Source of the DNA: Actinomycetes bacterium
GTDB taxonomy: Bacteria > Actinomycetota > Actinomycetes > Propionibacteriales > Propionibacteriaceae
Assembly (NCBI GenBank): GCA_023432725.1
Contig: JAEYUH010000213.1
Coordinates: 1-21,338, forward strand
DNA length: 21,338 bases
Reading direction: 5' to 3'
A program made the translations under genes and the position numbers. This document shows, one piece after another, positions 1 through 7,460 of the stretch (position 1 is the first letter of the stretch; every line of letters begins with the position of its first letter). The notes below the pieces were generated by a model that saw only the letters and a list, made by a program, of their open reading frames with translations, did not search any database and had not been told where the DNA came from.

Positions 1-79
1 TGGGATGGGTGGATGGCTCAGGCATGGGGGTTCGACCTTAGCCGCTGCCTGGCCCGGGATCGGACGGCGGCACGCCGAC

Positions 80-155
80 CTCCCCATCTCCCACCGAACC
101 CTCCCCGGGATGCCGACAACTCCCTCCCGGAGGGAGGGCTCGGCGCGATGGGGAG
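80..155. repeat. Nested inverted repeat (possible structured RNA or terminator)
   Basis: Three nested complementary pairs can be read directly: CTCCCCATC (80-88) with GATGGGGAG (147-155), GCCGA (112-116) with TCGGC (140-144), and CTCCCTC (120-126) with GAGGGAG (130-136). Together they would fold into one long interrupted hairpin on either strand. No T-run follows on either side, so a classical intrinsic terminator is not shown. It could be a terminator of the gene beyond the left edge, or a structured RNA. Confidence 0.45.
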
Positions 156-294
156 TTCTCGGCGCAAGGGTGTGGACGGGGACGCGGAACGGCTCAGGTG
201 CCCGGCGTGTCCCGCTCTGGCCCTCGCCGGTCGCTCGCGCTAATCTTGTCCGGCGCGCCGCAGCGCGCTTGGCCGGCTGGAAGGAGGTCGTGTG

Positions 295-357
295 ATGTCC
301 GTCCCCGTCGTTGGGTTGCTCTCGATCACCCTTCCATCCGAGGCCCCCGCAGCCTGA
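295..357 (+). CDS. Possible 20-residue leader peptide upstream of the kinase
   Basis: An ATG at 295 follows AAGGAGG (281-287) at a seven-base spacing, the best ribosome-binding site in this part of the window. It opens a frame of 20 codons (starting MSVPVVGLLS) ending in TGA at 355-357. The peptide resembles no family I know and has no run of one amino acid that would suggest amino-acid attenuation. Its stop codon lies in the 5' arm of a hairpin whose 3' arm covers the kinase ribosome site, the geometry of a translation-coupled leader. The short length makes a chance ORF quite possible. Confidence 0.3.
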   Translation: MSVPVVGLLSITLPSEAPAA

Positions 358-387
358 CGCTGCCCAGGGGTGCCTCCCCTTCAGGAG
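353..387 (+). promoter_or_regulatory. Hairpin overlapping the kinase ribosome-binding site
   Basis: CCTGA (353-357) pairs with TCAGG (381-385), and AGGGG (366-370) pairs with CCCCT (376-380) around a TGCCT loop. The 3' arm runs into AGGAG (383-387), the ribosome site nine bases before the TTG start at 397. If the hairpin forms, the site would be partly hidden. GC-rich DNA makes such hairpins by chance, so regulation is inference. Confidence 0.35.
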
Positions 388-396
388 CCAACACCC

Positions 397-1254
397 TTGT
401 CACATCCTTCTGCGTCGTTCGACTGGAACGACCTGACCTATCACTCCTATGCCGACGACCTCGCTGACAACCAGCGGTGGTCCACCTGGGACACCACCGA
501 ACGGCTGGACCGCGGCCCCGAGCCGTGGCCAGCCTGGCTGGTGACCTCCTCGGCGGCCCTCGACACCGACCTCGGCGTCCTCAAGACGGGCAAGGAGGCC
601 GATGTCTTCCTGCTCGAAAGGGCGGTACCGGACGACCCGGACCAGACCTGCCTGCTCGCCGCAAAGCGGTACCGGTCCACCGACCACCGGCTGTTCCACC
701 GCGACTCCGGCTACACCGAAGGACGCCGGATTCGCAGTTCGGTGGCCACCCGGGCCCTCGCCGACCGCAAGTCGAGCTTCGGCCGACAACTGCAGGCCGG
801 CCTGTGGGTGCGTGCGGAATGGCAGGCGCTGAAGCGGCTGTACGCCGCGGGGGTGCCGGTGCCCTACCCCGTGCAGATCGCCGACACCGAGATCCTGATG
901 GAGTTCATCGCCGACGGCGAGGCCGCGGCGCCCCGGCTCCACCAGCTCCGGCCGACCGCCTCAGAGCTGGTGCTGTTGTTCGACCAGCTCGTGGCCGCGA
1001 TGCGGACGCTCACCGGACTCGGCTTCGTCCACGGCGACCTGAGCCCGTACAACACGCTCGTCGCCGACGCCAGCGGGCCGGAGCCCCGGCTGGTGATCAT
1101 CGACGTGCCGCAGCTGGTCGACCTGGCCTCGAATCCGGCCGCCGTCGACTTCCTGCACCGCGACTGCGCCAACATGGCCACCTGGTTCACTGCCCGGGGG
1201 CACGCGGTGGACGCCGGCGATCTGCTGGCGGACCTGCTGGGCCACGCGTGGTGA
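397..1254 (+). CDS. RIO-family atypical serine/threonine kinase
   Basis: This is a cytoplasmic protein kinase-like ATPase of the RIO1 type. Counting from the TTG start it has 285 residues: a glycine-poor nucleotide loop LKTGKEADVFLL (62-73), the ATP-anchoring lysine K90 in AAKRYR, the catalytic loop HGDLSPYN (212-219, with D214 and N219) and the metal aspartate D236 in IIDVPQ. The activation and substrate segments are missing, as expected for RIO proteins. I prefer TTG 397 because AGGAG lies nine bases upstream. A GTG at 370 is in frame but has no properly spaced ribosome site. Archaeal and eukaryotic RIO kinases act in ribosome maturation; the bacterial role and substrate are not settled. 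Its 3' third is overlapped antisense by the VanZ-like gene. Confidence 0.88.
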   Translation: MSHPSASFDWNDLTYHSYADDLADNQRWSTWDTTERLDRGPEPWPAWLVTSSAALDTDLGVLKTGKEADVFLLERAVPDDPDQTCLLAAKRYRSTDHRLFHRDSGYTEGRRIRSSVATRALADRKSSFGRQLQAGLWVRAEWQALKRLYAAGVPVPYPVQIADTEILMEFIADGEAAAPRLHQLRPTASELVLLFDQLVAAMRTLTGLGFVHGDLSPYNTLVADASGPEPRLVIIDVPQLVDLASNPAAVDFLHRDCANMATWFTARGHAVDAGDLLADLLGHAW

Positions 1255-1593
1255 CAGTGCGACCGCGAGGCCGATGCCCGCCAGGTCGGCCACCAGGTCG
1301 AGCGGGTCCCCGGTGCGCAGCGGCACGAACCAGTGCTGGACCAGTTCGCTGACCACGGCGTGCACCCCGAACCCGGTGAGCACCAGCCGCGCCGAGACGC
1401 CGGCGCCGAGGAACAGCCACGCCGGGACGGCGAACAGCACCAGGTGCACAGCCTTGTCCAGGCCAGGCAACTCCACTCCCGGGGTTGCCGAGCCGGGCAG
1501 GTACAGCGCTACCAGCTGGACGGCGAGCGCCACCGCCGCCACCACCGGCCACCCGGACCGGATCCGGGCAGCCTTGGCGAGGGCGCCGTCCAC
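961..1593 (-). CDS. VanZ-like integral membrane protein with long antisense-overlapping tail
   Basis: The first ~125 residues look like a VanZ-like membrane protein: a hydrophobic helix near residues 15-33, the segment LDKAVHLVLF with the family histidine, further helices, and the signature SELVQHWFVPLRTGDPLDLVADLAGIG. The GTG start at 1593 lies three bases after the gatB stop with no clear ribosome site, suggesting translational coupling to gatB. No stop occurs until 961, so the last ~95 residues are read antisense through the 3' end of the RIO kinase gene and are hydrophilic (His/Gly/Val/Gln) without family resemblance. VanZ itself is linked to teicoplanin resistance, but most relatives have no known function. 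The membrane part is secure; the tail may be an accident of a lost stop codon. Confidence 0.72.
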   Translation of the reverse strand: MDGALAKAARIRSGWPVVAAVALAVQLVALYLPGSATPGVELPGLDKAVHLVLFAVPAWLFLGAGVSARLVLTGFGVHAVVSELVQHWFVPLRTGDPLDLVADLAGIGLAVALSPRVAQQVRQQIAGVHRVPPGSEPGGHVGAVAVQEVDGGRIRGQVDQLRHVDDHQPGLRPAGVGDERVVRAQVAVDEAESGERPHRGHELVEQQHQL

Positions 1594-1596
1594 CGC

Positions 1597-3090
1597 TCAG
1601 CCCAACCGGGAGAGGATCAGCTCGCGGACCTTCGTGGCGTCCGCCTGGCCGCGCATCTGCTTCATCACGGCGCCGATCAGCGCTCCGGCGGCGGCCACCC
1701 GGCCCGCCCTGATGCTGGCGGCGACGTCGGGGTTGGCGTCGATCGCGGCGTCCACCGCTGCGGAAAGGGCGGCGTCGTCGGAGACCACCGCCAGACTCCG
1801 ACCGGCCACCACGTCGGCGGGCTCGCCCTCGCCGGCGAGCACGCCGTCGATCACCTGGCGGGCCAGCTTGTCGTTGATGGTGCCGTCCTCCACCAGTTGC
1901 TGCAGCGCAGCGACCTGGCCTGGCGTGATGCCGACCTCCTCGAGTTCGACGCCGGCCTCGTTGGCCCGCCGCACCAGCTCGGTGGTCCACCACTTGCGGG
2001 CTGTCTGGGGGGCCGCGCCCGCGGCGACGGTCGCCTCGACGACGTCGAGCGCGCCGTTGTTCACCACGTCGCGGAACTCCAGGTCGGTGAACCCCCACTC
2101 CTGCTGCAGCCGCTTGCGGCGGGTGGCCGGCGGCTCGGGCAGGGTGCCACGGAGCTCCTCGATCCACTCCGCGCCGGGGGCGACGGGAACGAGATCGGGC
2201 TCGGGGAAGTACCGGTAGTCCTCGGCCTGTTCCTTGGAGCGGCCCGGCGAGGTGTAGCCGCCGTCCTCGTGCCAGTGCCGGGTCTCCTGGTGGACGCGGC
2301 CACCGGCGGCGAGGATCGCGGCCTGCCGGCGGATCTCGTAGATCAGTGCGTTCTCGATCGACCGCAGCGAGTTGACGTTCTTCGTCTCGGTGCGCAGCCC
2401 CAGCTCCGTGCTGCCCTTGGGCATCAGCGAGACGTTGGCGTCACAGCGCAGCGAGCCCTGCTCCATCCGGACGTCGGAGACCCCGAGCGCCCGCATCAGT
2501 TCGCGCAGCTGCGCCACGTAGGCCCGCGCCACCTGCGGCGCCTTCGCACCCGTCCCCCGGATGGGCTTGGTGACGATCTCGATCAGGGGCACCCCGGCCC
2601 GGTTGTAGTCGACGAGGGAGTAGTCGGCGCCGTGGATGCGTCCGGTGCTGCCACCGACGTGCAGCAACTTGCCGGCGTCCTCCTCCATGTGGGCGCGCTC
2701 GATCGGGATCTCGAAGACTTCCCCGTCCACCTCGACCTCGACCTGGCCTTCGAAGGCGATCGGCTCGTCGTACTGCGAGGTCTGGAAGTCCTTGGTCATG
2801 TCAGGGTAGAAGTAGTTCTTCCTGGCGAACCGCGACCAAGGGGCGATCTGGCAGTTGAGCGCCAGGCCGATCCGGATCGCCGACTCGATGGCCCTGGCGT
2901 TGACCGCGGGCAGCGCGCCCGGCAGGCCGAGGCAGACCGGGCAGGTCTGGGTGTTGGGGGCGGCCCCGAACGCGGTCGAGCAGCCGCAGAACATCTTGGA
3001 CGCAGTGTTGAGTTCGACGTGCACCTCGAGCCCGAGGACGGGATCGAAGGTCGCCATCGCCTCGTCGAAGTCCATCAACCGGTCACTCAT
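1597..3090 (-). CDS. gatB: Asp-tRNA(Asn)/Glu-tRNA(Gln) amidotransferase subunit B
   Basis: GatB binds mischarged Glu-tRNA(Gln) or Asp-tRNA(Asn) and activates the side-chain carboxylate with ATP, so that ammonia from GatA can amidate it in the cytoplasmic GatCAB complex. The 497-residue length is normal. The N-terminal kinase-like domain starts with GLEVHVEL (20-27), followed by the zinc cysteines C35, C37, C50 and C53 and the segment [16 protein letters not shown]. The C-terminal ~150 residues are the helical YqeY-like tRNA-binding domain. The ATG overlaps the gatA stop in ATGA, so the two are translationally coupled. The operon order is gatC-gatA-gatB, then the VanZ-like gene. A phosphofructokinase gene sits between gatA and gatB in mycobacteria (from memory) and is absent here. 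Confidence 0.97.
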   Translation of the reverse strand: MSDRLMDFDEAMATFDPVLGLEVHVELNTASKMFCGCSTAFGAAPNTQTCPVCLGLPGALPAVNARAIESAIRIGLALNCQIAPWSRFARKNYFYPDMTKDFQTSQYDEPIAFEGQVEVEVDGEVFEIPIERAHMEEDAGKLLHVGGSTGRIHGADYSLVDYNRAGVPLIEIVTKPIRGTGAKAPQVARAYVAQLRELMRALGVSDVRMEQGSLRCDANVSLMPKGSTELGLRTETKNVNSLRSIENALIYEIRRQAAILAAGGRVHQETRHWHEDGGYTSPGRSKEQAEDYRYFPEPDLVPVAPGAEWIEELRGTLPEPPATRRKRLQQEWGFTDLEFRDVVNNGALDVVEATVAAGAAPQTARKWWTTELVRRANEAGVELEEVGITPGQVAALQQLVEDGTINDKLARQVIDGVLAGEGEPADVVAGRSLAVVSDDAALSAAVDAAIDANPDVAASIRAGRVAAAGALIGAVMKQMRGQADATKVRELILSRLG

Positions 3091-4592
3091 GCCAGCACCT
3101 CCCTGGCGGCGAGCCGGTCGATCAGCAACCCGCCCCAGCGCCGTCCGAGTTCGGCCTCGAGCGCGGCGCCGACCAGGTAGACCCGGTCGTCGGCCAGCGG
3201 TGGCGCCATCACCTGGAACCCGACCGGCAGGTCGTCGTCAGCGCTGAGCCCGCAGGGGAAGGACGCGGCGGCGTTCCCGGCAAGGTTGGACGGGATGGTG
3301 CACAGGTCGGCCTTGTACATCGCCAGCGGGTCGTCCACCCGCTCCCCGATCGGGAAGGCCGTGGTCGGGGTGGAGGGTGAGACCAGCACGTCGACCTTGG
3401 CGAAGGCCGCGTCGAAGTCCCGCTTGATCAGGGTGCGGACCTTCTGGGCCGAGCCGTAGTAGGCGTCGTAGTAGCCGCTGCTGAGGGCGTAGGTGCCCAG
3501 GATGACGCGGCGCTTCACCTCGGCGCCGAAGCCGGTGCCCCGGGTGAGGTTCATCACCTCTTCGGCGCTGCGGGTGCCGTCGTCGCCGACCCGCAGGCCG
3601 TACCGCATGGCGTCGAAGCGGGCGAGGTTCGAGGAGACCTCGGCCGGCATGATCAGGTAGTAGGTGGCCAGGGCGTGGTCGAAGTGCGGGCAGGAGACCT
3701 CGACGATCTCGGCGCCCAGGCCCTCCAGCACCTCCAGCGCCTCGCGGAACCGCTGCTCGACCCCGGGCTGGTAGCCCTCACCGCCGAACTCCTTGACGAC
3801 ACCGATTCGCAGGCCTTTCACGTCGGCCCGGCGGGCGGCGCCCACCACGTCGGGCACCGGCGCGTTGATGGAGGTGGAGTCCCTCGGATCCCAGCCGGCC
3901 ATCACCTGGTGCAGCAGCGCGGCGTCCAGCACCGTCCGGGCGCACGGGCCGGGGGTGTCCAACGAGGACGCCATCGCCACCACGCCGTACCGCGAGGTGG
4001 CGCCGTAGGTGGGTTTGACACCGACGGTGCCGGTGACCGAGGCGGGCTGCCGGATCGACCCGCCGGTGTCGGTGCCGATTGCCAGCGGGGCCTCGAAGGC
4101 AGCCACGGCGGCCGAGGAGCCGCCGCCGGAGCCGCCGGGGATCCGGCTCAGATCCCACGGGTTGTGGGTGGTGAAGTAGCCGGAGTTCTCGGTCGACGAC
4201 CCCATCGCGAACTCGTCGAGGTTGGTCTTGCCGAGGATGACGAGGCCGGCGTCCAGCAGCCGCTCGATGATGGTCGCGTTGTACGGCGGGTACCAGCCCT
4301 CGAGGATCCGGGAGCCGACGGTGGTCGGCAGGCCGGTGTAGGTGAAGATGTCCTTCACCGCGATCGGGACGCCGGCCAGCGGGCCCAGGTCCTCGCCGTC
4401 GGAGCGTTGGTCGTCCACCCGCGAGGCGGCCTGCAGGGCGCGCTCGTTGTCGAGCGCGAGGAAGGCCTTCACCTCGCCGTCGACGTCGGCGATCCGGTCG
4501 AGATGGGCCTGGGTCACTTCGCGGGCCGACACCTCGCCGGCCTCGAGCATGCCGGCCAGTTCGGACGCGGTCAGCGTCACCAGCGGGTTCAC
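3087..4592 (-). CDS. gatA: Asp/Glu-tRNA amidotransferase subunit A (glutaminase)
   Basis: GatA hydrolyses glutamine and channels the ammonia to GatB. It is an amidase-signature enzyme, and the Ser-cisSer-Lys triad is visible as K80 (in GVPIAVKD), S155 (in GGSGGGSS) and S179 (in [10 protein letters not shown]), spaced as in characterised GatA proteins. I place the start at GTG 4592, whose GTGA overlaps the gatC stop and is preceded by GGAGGAGG. This gives 501 residues, beginning [14 protein letters not shown]. The frame stays open upstream to about 5009, but that stretch is antisense or shadow sequence over gatC. The stop overlaps the gatB ATG. All three subunits are therefore made from one tightly coupled message. 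Confidence 0.96.
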   Translation of the reverse strand: MNPLVTLTASELAGMLEAGEVSAREVTQAHLDRIADVDGEVKAFLALDNERALQAASRVDDQRSDGEDLGPLAGVPIAVKDIFTYTGLPTTVGSRILEGWYPPYNATIIERLLDAGLVILGKTNLDEFAMGSSTENSGYFTTHNPWDLSRIPGGSGGGSSAAVAAFEAPLAIGTDTGGSIRQPASVTGTVGVKPTYGATSRYGVVAMASSLDTPGPCARTVLDAALLHQVMAGWDPRDSTSINAPVPDVVGAARRADVKGLRIGVVKEFGGEGYQPGVEQRFREALEVLEGLGAEIVEVSCPHFDHALATYYLIMPAEVSSNLARFDAMRYGLRVGDDGTRSAEEVMNLTRGTGFGAEVKRRVILGTYALSSGYYDAYYGSAQKVRTLIKRDFDAAFAKVDVLVSPSTPTTAFPIGERVDDPLAMYKADLCTIPSNLAGNAAASFPCGLSADDDLPVGFQVMAPPLADDRVYLVGAALEAELGRRWGGLLIDRLAAREVLA

Positions 4593-4885
4593 GCCTCCTC
4601 CCCCAGGATGCGCGGAACGCGGAACCGGTTGTCCTCGGCAGCGGGCGCGCCGGCCAGCACGTCCTCGACCGGCAGCGAGGGGGTGACCTCGTCGGGCCGG
4701 AAGACGTTCACCAGGGGCAGTGCGTGCGAGGTCGGCGGGACGTCGGCGCCGGCGACCCCGGCCACCTGGGCCACCGACTCGAGGATCACCTCCAACTGCG
4801 GGGCGAGATGCTCGAGTTCCTCGGCGGTAAGGCTGATGCGTGCCAACTCTGCGAGCCGGCCGACATCGGCAGCTGTCAATGCCAC
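4589..4885 (-). CDS. gatC: Asp/Glu-tRNA amidotransferase subunit C
   Basis: GatC is the small belt-like subunit that wraps around and stabilises GatA-GatB. The 98-residue product has the family pattern: an N-terminal helix [13 protein letters not shown], then [20 protein letters not shown], a proline-bearing linker, and the C-terminal RPDEVTPSL...[10 protein letters not shown] segment. The GTG start at 4885 has AGGAG eight bases upstream. It is the first gene of the operon and overlaps gatA by four bases. A TAGAGT hexamer at 4927-4922 (minus strand) is a good -10 candidate about 30 bases upstream. Confidence 0.95.
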   Translation of the reverse strand: MALTAADVGRLAELARISLTAEELEHLAPQLEVILESVAQVAGVAGADVPPTSHALPLVNVFRPDEVTPSLPVEDVLAGAPAAEDNRFRVPRILGEEA

Positions 4886-4921
4886 TGCGCACTCCTGCGG
4901 AAGGGTCGGGTCCGAGGTCCC

Positions 4922-4927
4922 ACTCTA
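4922..4927 (-). promoter_or_regulatory. Putative -10 element of the gatCAB operon
   Basis: TAGAGT on the minus strand fits the actinobacterial TANNNT -10 pattern and would give a leader of roughly 30 bases before gatC. The -35 region, about 17 bases upstream, reads TCGAGC and matches TTGACA poorly. Confidence 0.4.
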
Positions 4928-4939
4928 CGGGGACGGCAG

Positions 4940-4953
4940 GGGTCGCTCGACCC
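4940..4953. promoter_or_regulatory. GGGTCG-CT-CGACCC inverted repeat in the gatC/ACT divergent promoter region
   Basis: Two six-base arms are perfect complements around a two-base centre. The site covers the predicted -35 region of the gatC promoter. Its symmetry suits a dimeric regulator, but a single copy in GC-rich DNA is weak evidence. There is no regulator gene next door that would obviously use it. Confidence 0.3.
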
Positions 4954-5017
4954 GGCCGCGTCCCGGTGTCACCGCGTCGTGACCAATCCGTAACAGATGT
5001 CGGCCACACTGTGACGT

Positions 5018-5638
5018 GTGTTCCTGCTGAGAGTCGCCCTGCCCGATCGCCCCGGTTCGCTCGGGGCCGTCGCCACCGCCATGGGCACAGTCGGCGCGGA
5101 CATCAACGCCGTCGAGATCGTGGAGAAGTACGAGGGCTACGCGGTGGACGACTTCATGCTCGAGTTGCCCGGCGGTATCCAGCCCGACTCACTGGTGACG
5201 GCGTGCACCTCGATCCCCGGGGTCGAGGTGCTGTGGCTGTCGTACTACCCCGAGCGGTGGGGCCTGCAGGCCGACGTGGACGTGTTGAATCACATGACCG
5301 AGCATCCGGAGCGGGCCGAGGAGATCCTGACCCTTGAGTCGACCGACGTGTTCCGGGTCAGCTGGGCGGTGCTGATCGACCGTGACACAGGGCGGGTGCT
5401 GGCCCGCACCGACCTCGCCCCCGACCTCGACGAGGCGGGGGTGGCCGCGATCGGCCCGCTGGACGAACTGCGCAGCGCCGAACTCGGCGACGGCTGGTTG
5501 CCGGGCTGGGGCGACACGCTGGTGGCGGTCTCGCCGTTCCGGTCGAACGCCACGATCGTGCTCGCCAGGCGGGGCGGGCCCGAGTTCCTGAAGTCGGAAC
5601 TGGCCCGGCTGCGTCACCTCAGCGCGCTGGCGCAATGA
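5018..5638 (+). CDS. ACT-domain amino-acid-sensing protein
   Basis: The N-terminal ~75 residues are a classic ACT domain: [28 protein letters not shown], where the DRPGxL turn usually binds an amino acid, followed by the second strand pair VDDFMLEL. The rest (about 80-206) is a conserved extension ending in a strand-helix pattern. The 206-residue length fits the family that, from memory, sits divergent from gatC in many actinobacteria. That neighbourhood suggests it senses an amino acid related to the amidotransferase, but no ligand is known to me. The GTG at 5018 has no ribosome site, and CACACT lies seven bases upstream, so a leaderless transcript is possible. It converges with the next small gene with a four-base gap. 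Confidence 0.85.
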   Translation: MFLLRVALPDRPGSLGAVATAMGTVGADINAVEIVEKYEGYAVDDFMLELPGGIQPDSLVTACTSIPGVEVLWLSYYPERWGLQADVDVLNHMTEHPERAEEILTLESTDVFRVSWAVLIDRDTGRVLARTDLAPDLDEAGVAAIGPLDELRSAELGDGWLPGWGDTLVAVSPFRSNATIVLARRGGPEFLKSELARLRHLSALAQ

Positions 5639-5642
5639 GCGC

Positions 5643-5843
5643 TCAGCGGATCATCGTGTAGATCCAGTACCCGTAGCCGACCACCGCGGCCAGCACGCCG
5701 GTCAGGATCAGGATCACCCACCAGCGCATCCGGCGCTTGGCCCGGGTCGCCGGCACCTCGACAGGACCCCACTCGCCCAGCCGCGGCATCACCCGCGGCG
5801 GCGCCCCCTCGTTGAGGTTGAGGTTGCTGTTGAGGCCGTCCAC
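5643..5843 (-). CDS. Small single-helix membrane protein
   Basis: This 66-residue product has a polar Asn-rich N-terminus (MDGLNSNLNLNEG), a basic stretch RAKRRMRWW, and one hydrophobic helix WVILILTGVLAAVVGYGYWIYTM running to the C-terminus. The positive charges before the helix predict the N-terminus in the cytoplasm. No family is recognised. It sits 63 bases downstream of the aroE-like stop on the same strand and may be its last operon member. Its stop faces the ACT gene stop across the 10-base palindrome TGAGCGCTCA (5636-5645). Confidence 0.65.
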   Translation of the reverse strand: MDGLNSNLNLNEGAPPRVMPRLGEWGPVEVPATRAKRRMRWWVILILTGVLAAVVGYGYWIYTMIR

Positions 5844-5906
5844 TCCCCCAGTCTGCCAGAGCCGGCCGGCGCCTCCGGGGGGACGGACGCGGAGCCGGCG
5901 CGCAGG

Positions 5907-6752
5907 TCAGCCGAGGACCGCCGAGAGCGCCGCGTGCATGACGGCGGGATCGGCCTCGAGCCCCGTCCAGTGCCGGATCCCGATCACACCCTGGTTGACC
6001 AGCATGCCGAGCCCGTCCAGGGTCGGGCAGCCGCGCTCGGCCGCGGCCGTCAGGAAGCCGGTGCGTGGCGGGTTCGGCACCACGTCGGCCACCACCGTCC
6101 GGTCCGACAGGGTCGCGAAGTCGACCTGGGGCACCGCTGTGTCGGGGAACAGGCCGATCGAGGTGGCGTTGACCAGGACGTCGGCCTCCCCCACCCTGAC
6201 GGGCACCGTCCACGGCTCGAAGCTGACCTTTGCGGCCGTGACGCCGGCGACGTGGTCGGCGAGCGCGCGTCCCCGCTGCTCACCCCGGTTCACGATCCGG
6301 AGTTCCGCGGCTCCGGCAAGAGCCAGCTCGACAGCGATCGCCCGCGCCGCCCCGCCTGCCCCCAGCAGGACCACCCGGGCGCCACGCGGGTCGATGACGC
6401 CGGCCAGCGAGGTGAGGAAGCCGAGCCCGTCGGTGTTCTCCCCGATCAGCCGTCCGTCCCTGATCGCCACGCAGTTGACGGCGCCGATCAAGCGGGCGGA
6501 CTGGGCGATCTCGTCCAGGTGCTCGATCACCGCGACCTTGTGCGGCAGTGAGCAGTTGAACCCGAGCCAGCCCATGGCGCGCGCCCCGCGGACAGCGTCG
6601 CCGAGCGCCTCGGGCGGCACCTCGCAGGTGAGGTAGCGGGCGTCAAGCCCAAGCGCACGGTAGGCGGCTTCGACCATCGTGACTGTCGGGTTCTCGGCGG
6701 CGGGCTGGGCGAACAGGCCGGTGAGGGGACTGAGGAAGGACGGCGTTGTCAC
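5907..6752 (-). CDS. aroE: Shikimate/quinate dehydrogenase family protein with altered substrate motif
   Basis: AroE reduces 3-dehydroshikimate to shikimate with NADPH. The 281-residue protein has the AroE fold landmarks: the catalytic lysine in NCSLPHK (K72), GAVNCV, the catalytic aspartate in GENTDGLGF (D108), the nucleotide loop GAGGAARA (131-138), and NRGEQR (155-160), where R156 is compatible with NADP. The usual N-terminal H-S-x-S-P shikimate-carboxylate motif is instead ENPTVTM (20-26), with threonines at 23 and 25. This places it among AroE paralogues, so the substrate could be quinate or another polyol acid. The GTG start follows the glycosylase-like gene by 16 bases, so they are probably co-transcribed. 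I am confident of the family but not of the exact reaction. Confidence 0.82.
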   Translation of the reverse strand: MTTPSFLSPLTGLFAQPAAENPTVTMVEAAYRALGLDARYLTCEVPPEALGDAVRGARAMGWLGFNCSLPHKVAVIEHLDEIAQSARLIGAVNCVAIRDGRLIGENTDGLGFLTSLAGVIDPRGARVVLLGAGGAARAIAVELALAGAAELRIVNRGEQRGRALADHVAGVTAAKVSFEPWTVPVRVGEADVLVNATSIGLFPDTAVPQVDFATLSDRTVVADVVPNPPRTGFLTAAAERGCPTLDGLGMLVNQGVIGIRHWTGLEADPAVMHAALSAVLG

Positions 6753-6768
6753 GGACCCCAGTCTGGCA

Positions 6769-7305
6769 TCAGGAGGCGAGGAGTTCGGTGAGTTGCCGCA
6801 TCACCTGGGCCATGCCACCGGCCGGCAGGTTCACCAGCGGCATCCGGAACACCTGGCCACCCCAGGCAGTCCGGACCGGCAGGACGCCCGGCGGGTACTC
6901 CTCGCGGAACAGGGCCACCACCGGCTCCTTGCTCATCGCGACCACGATCTCTGGTTCGCGGGCGGCGAGGCTCTCGCGCAGCAGGGGGCTGCCGTGGTGC
7001 AGGTCGGCCATGAAGACGCCGCCGATCGGGCGGCGCACCAGGTCGGTGAACCCCACCCCGGCGGCTAGCGCCACCGGCTCCCAGACGCCGTCCTCGGCCT
7101 CCTCGAACAGGCCGGCTCTGGCGAGCCGGCGCAGGTTCACTGCCTGGCCGCCCTGGTAGCGGTGGCCGGCGGCGACGCTCGCCTGGGACTGGCCGAGCCC
7201 GACGACCACGGCGCGCGGGGTGCCGTCCGGCCAGACCTCGGCAAGGGACAGCGTCCGCTGGCCGAGCCAGTCGATGTAAGTCTGGTAACCGATCAGACCG
7301 CCCAT
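6769..7305 (-). CDS. Divergent Mug/TDG-like uracil-DNA glycosylase fold protein
   Basis: Three parts recall the mismatch-specific (Mug/TDG) branch of the uracil-DNA glycosylase superfamily: VVVGLGQSQASVAAGHRY (33-50), aligned with the GINPGxxSAxxGHxFA motif; GFTDLVRRP (85-93), matching the GxTxLVxRP segment; and MPLVNLPAGGMAQ (155-167), where the NPSGLS loop would be. The catalytic asparagine of GINPG is replaced (GLGQS), so activity on uracil or thymine mismatches is doubtful. The 178-residue length is normal. The ATG at 7305 has no ribosome site, but TAGCGT lies exactly six bases upstream, suggesting a leaderless message. It precedes the aroE-like gene on the same strand. The family call rests on motif resemblance only. 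Confidence 0.55.
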   Translation of the reverse strand: MGGLIGYQTYIDWLGQRTLSLAEVWPDGTPRAVVVGLGQSQASVAAGHRYQGGQAVNLRRLARAGLFEEAEDGVWEPVALAAGVGFTDLVRRPIGGVFMADLHHGSPLLRESLAAREPEIVVAMSKEPVVALFREEYPPGVLPVRTAWGGQVFRMPLVNLPAGGMAQVMRQLTELLAS

Positions 7306-7311
7306 CCGGCC

Positions 7312-7317
7312 ACGCTA
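7312..7317 (-). promoter_or_regulatory. Putative -10 (TAGCGT) for a leaderless glycosylase-like transcript
   Basis: TAGCGT fits TANNNT and ends six bases before the ATG at 7305, the spacing that would start transcription at or next to the A of the start codon. No ribosome site is present, which agrees with leaderless translation. No -35 element is evident. Confidence 0.4.
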
Positions 7318-7410
7318 GCGCGGGGCCACCTTGATCCCGCGGTGTCCCGCCTTGGGGGCGGAGTTGTCGTCCTCCCTTGACGGACAAGCTCATACACCCA
7401 GCGGCTCCTC

Positions 7411-7429
7411 GCAACCAGGGCGCGGTTGC
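7411..7429. repeat. Small inverted repeat in divergent intergenic region
   Basis: GCAACC (7411-7416) and GGTTGC (7424-7429) are perfect six-base complements around a seven-base centre. It lies between the glycosylase-like gene and the DUF2200 gene, so it could be an operator or an RNA hairpin. Nothing else in this 155-base stretch is recognisable. Confidence 0.25.
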
Positions 7430-7460
7430 CCCGGACCGCCGCGGAGCTGAGACTTGACCT

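Larger units (their letters stand above)
1..396. other. Non-coding leader region with structured inverted repeats
   Basis: I see no convincing protein gene here: the open frames are rich in Arg/Pro/Gly with no family resemblance and look like GC-rich read-through. The stretch holds a nested inverted repeat at 80-155, a TAATCT hexamer at 241-246 that could be a -10 element, a GCGCGC/GCGCGC hairpin (253-268), a strong ribosome site AAGGAGG (281-287) and a 20-codon mini-ORF (295-357). It ends just before the RIO-like kinase. The upstream neighbour lies outside the window, so part of this may be its terminator. Confidence 0.6.

Noticed and set aside
20..60. tRNA or tmRNA T-arm (GGGGGTTCGACC)
   Set aside because: The TTCGA loop is not flanked by complementary arms and no acceptor or anticodon stem can be drawn.
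1333..3180. 615-codon plus-strand frame over gatB
   Set aside because: It is antisense to gatB, which has complete family motifs; composition typical of a shadow frame.
4593..5009. N-terminal extension of gatA to position 5009
   Set aside because: The frame is open but covers gatC in another frame, has no GatA homology, and the GTG at 4592 with GGAGGAGG is the normal coupled start.
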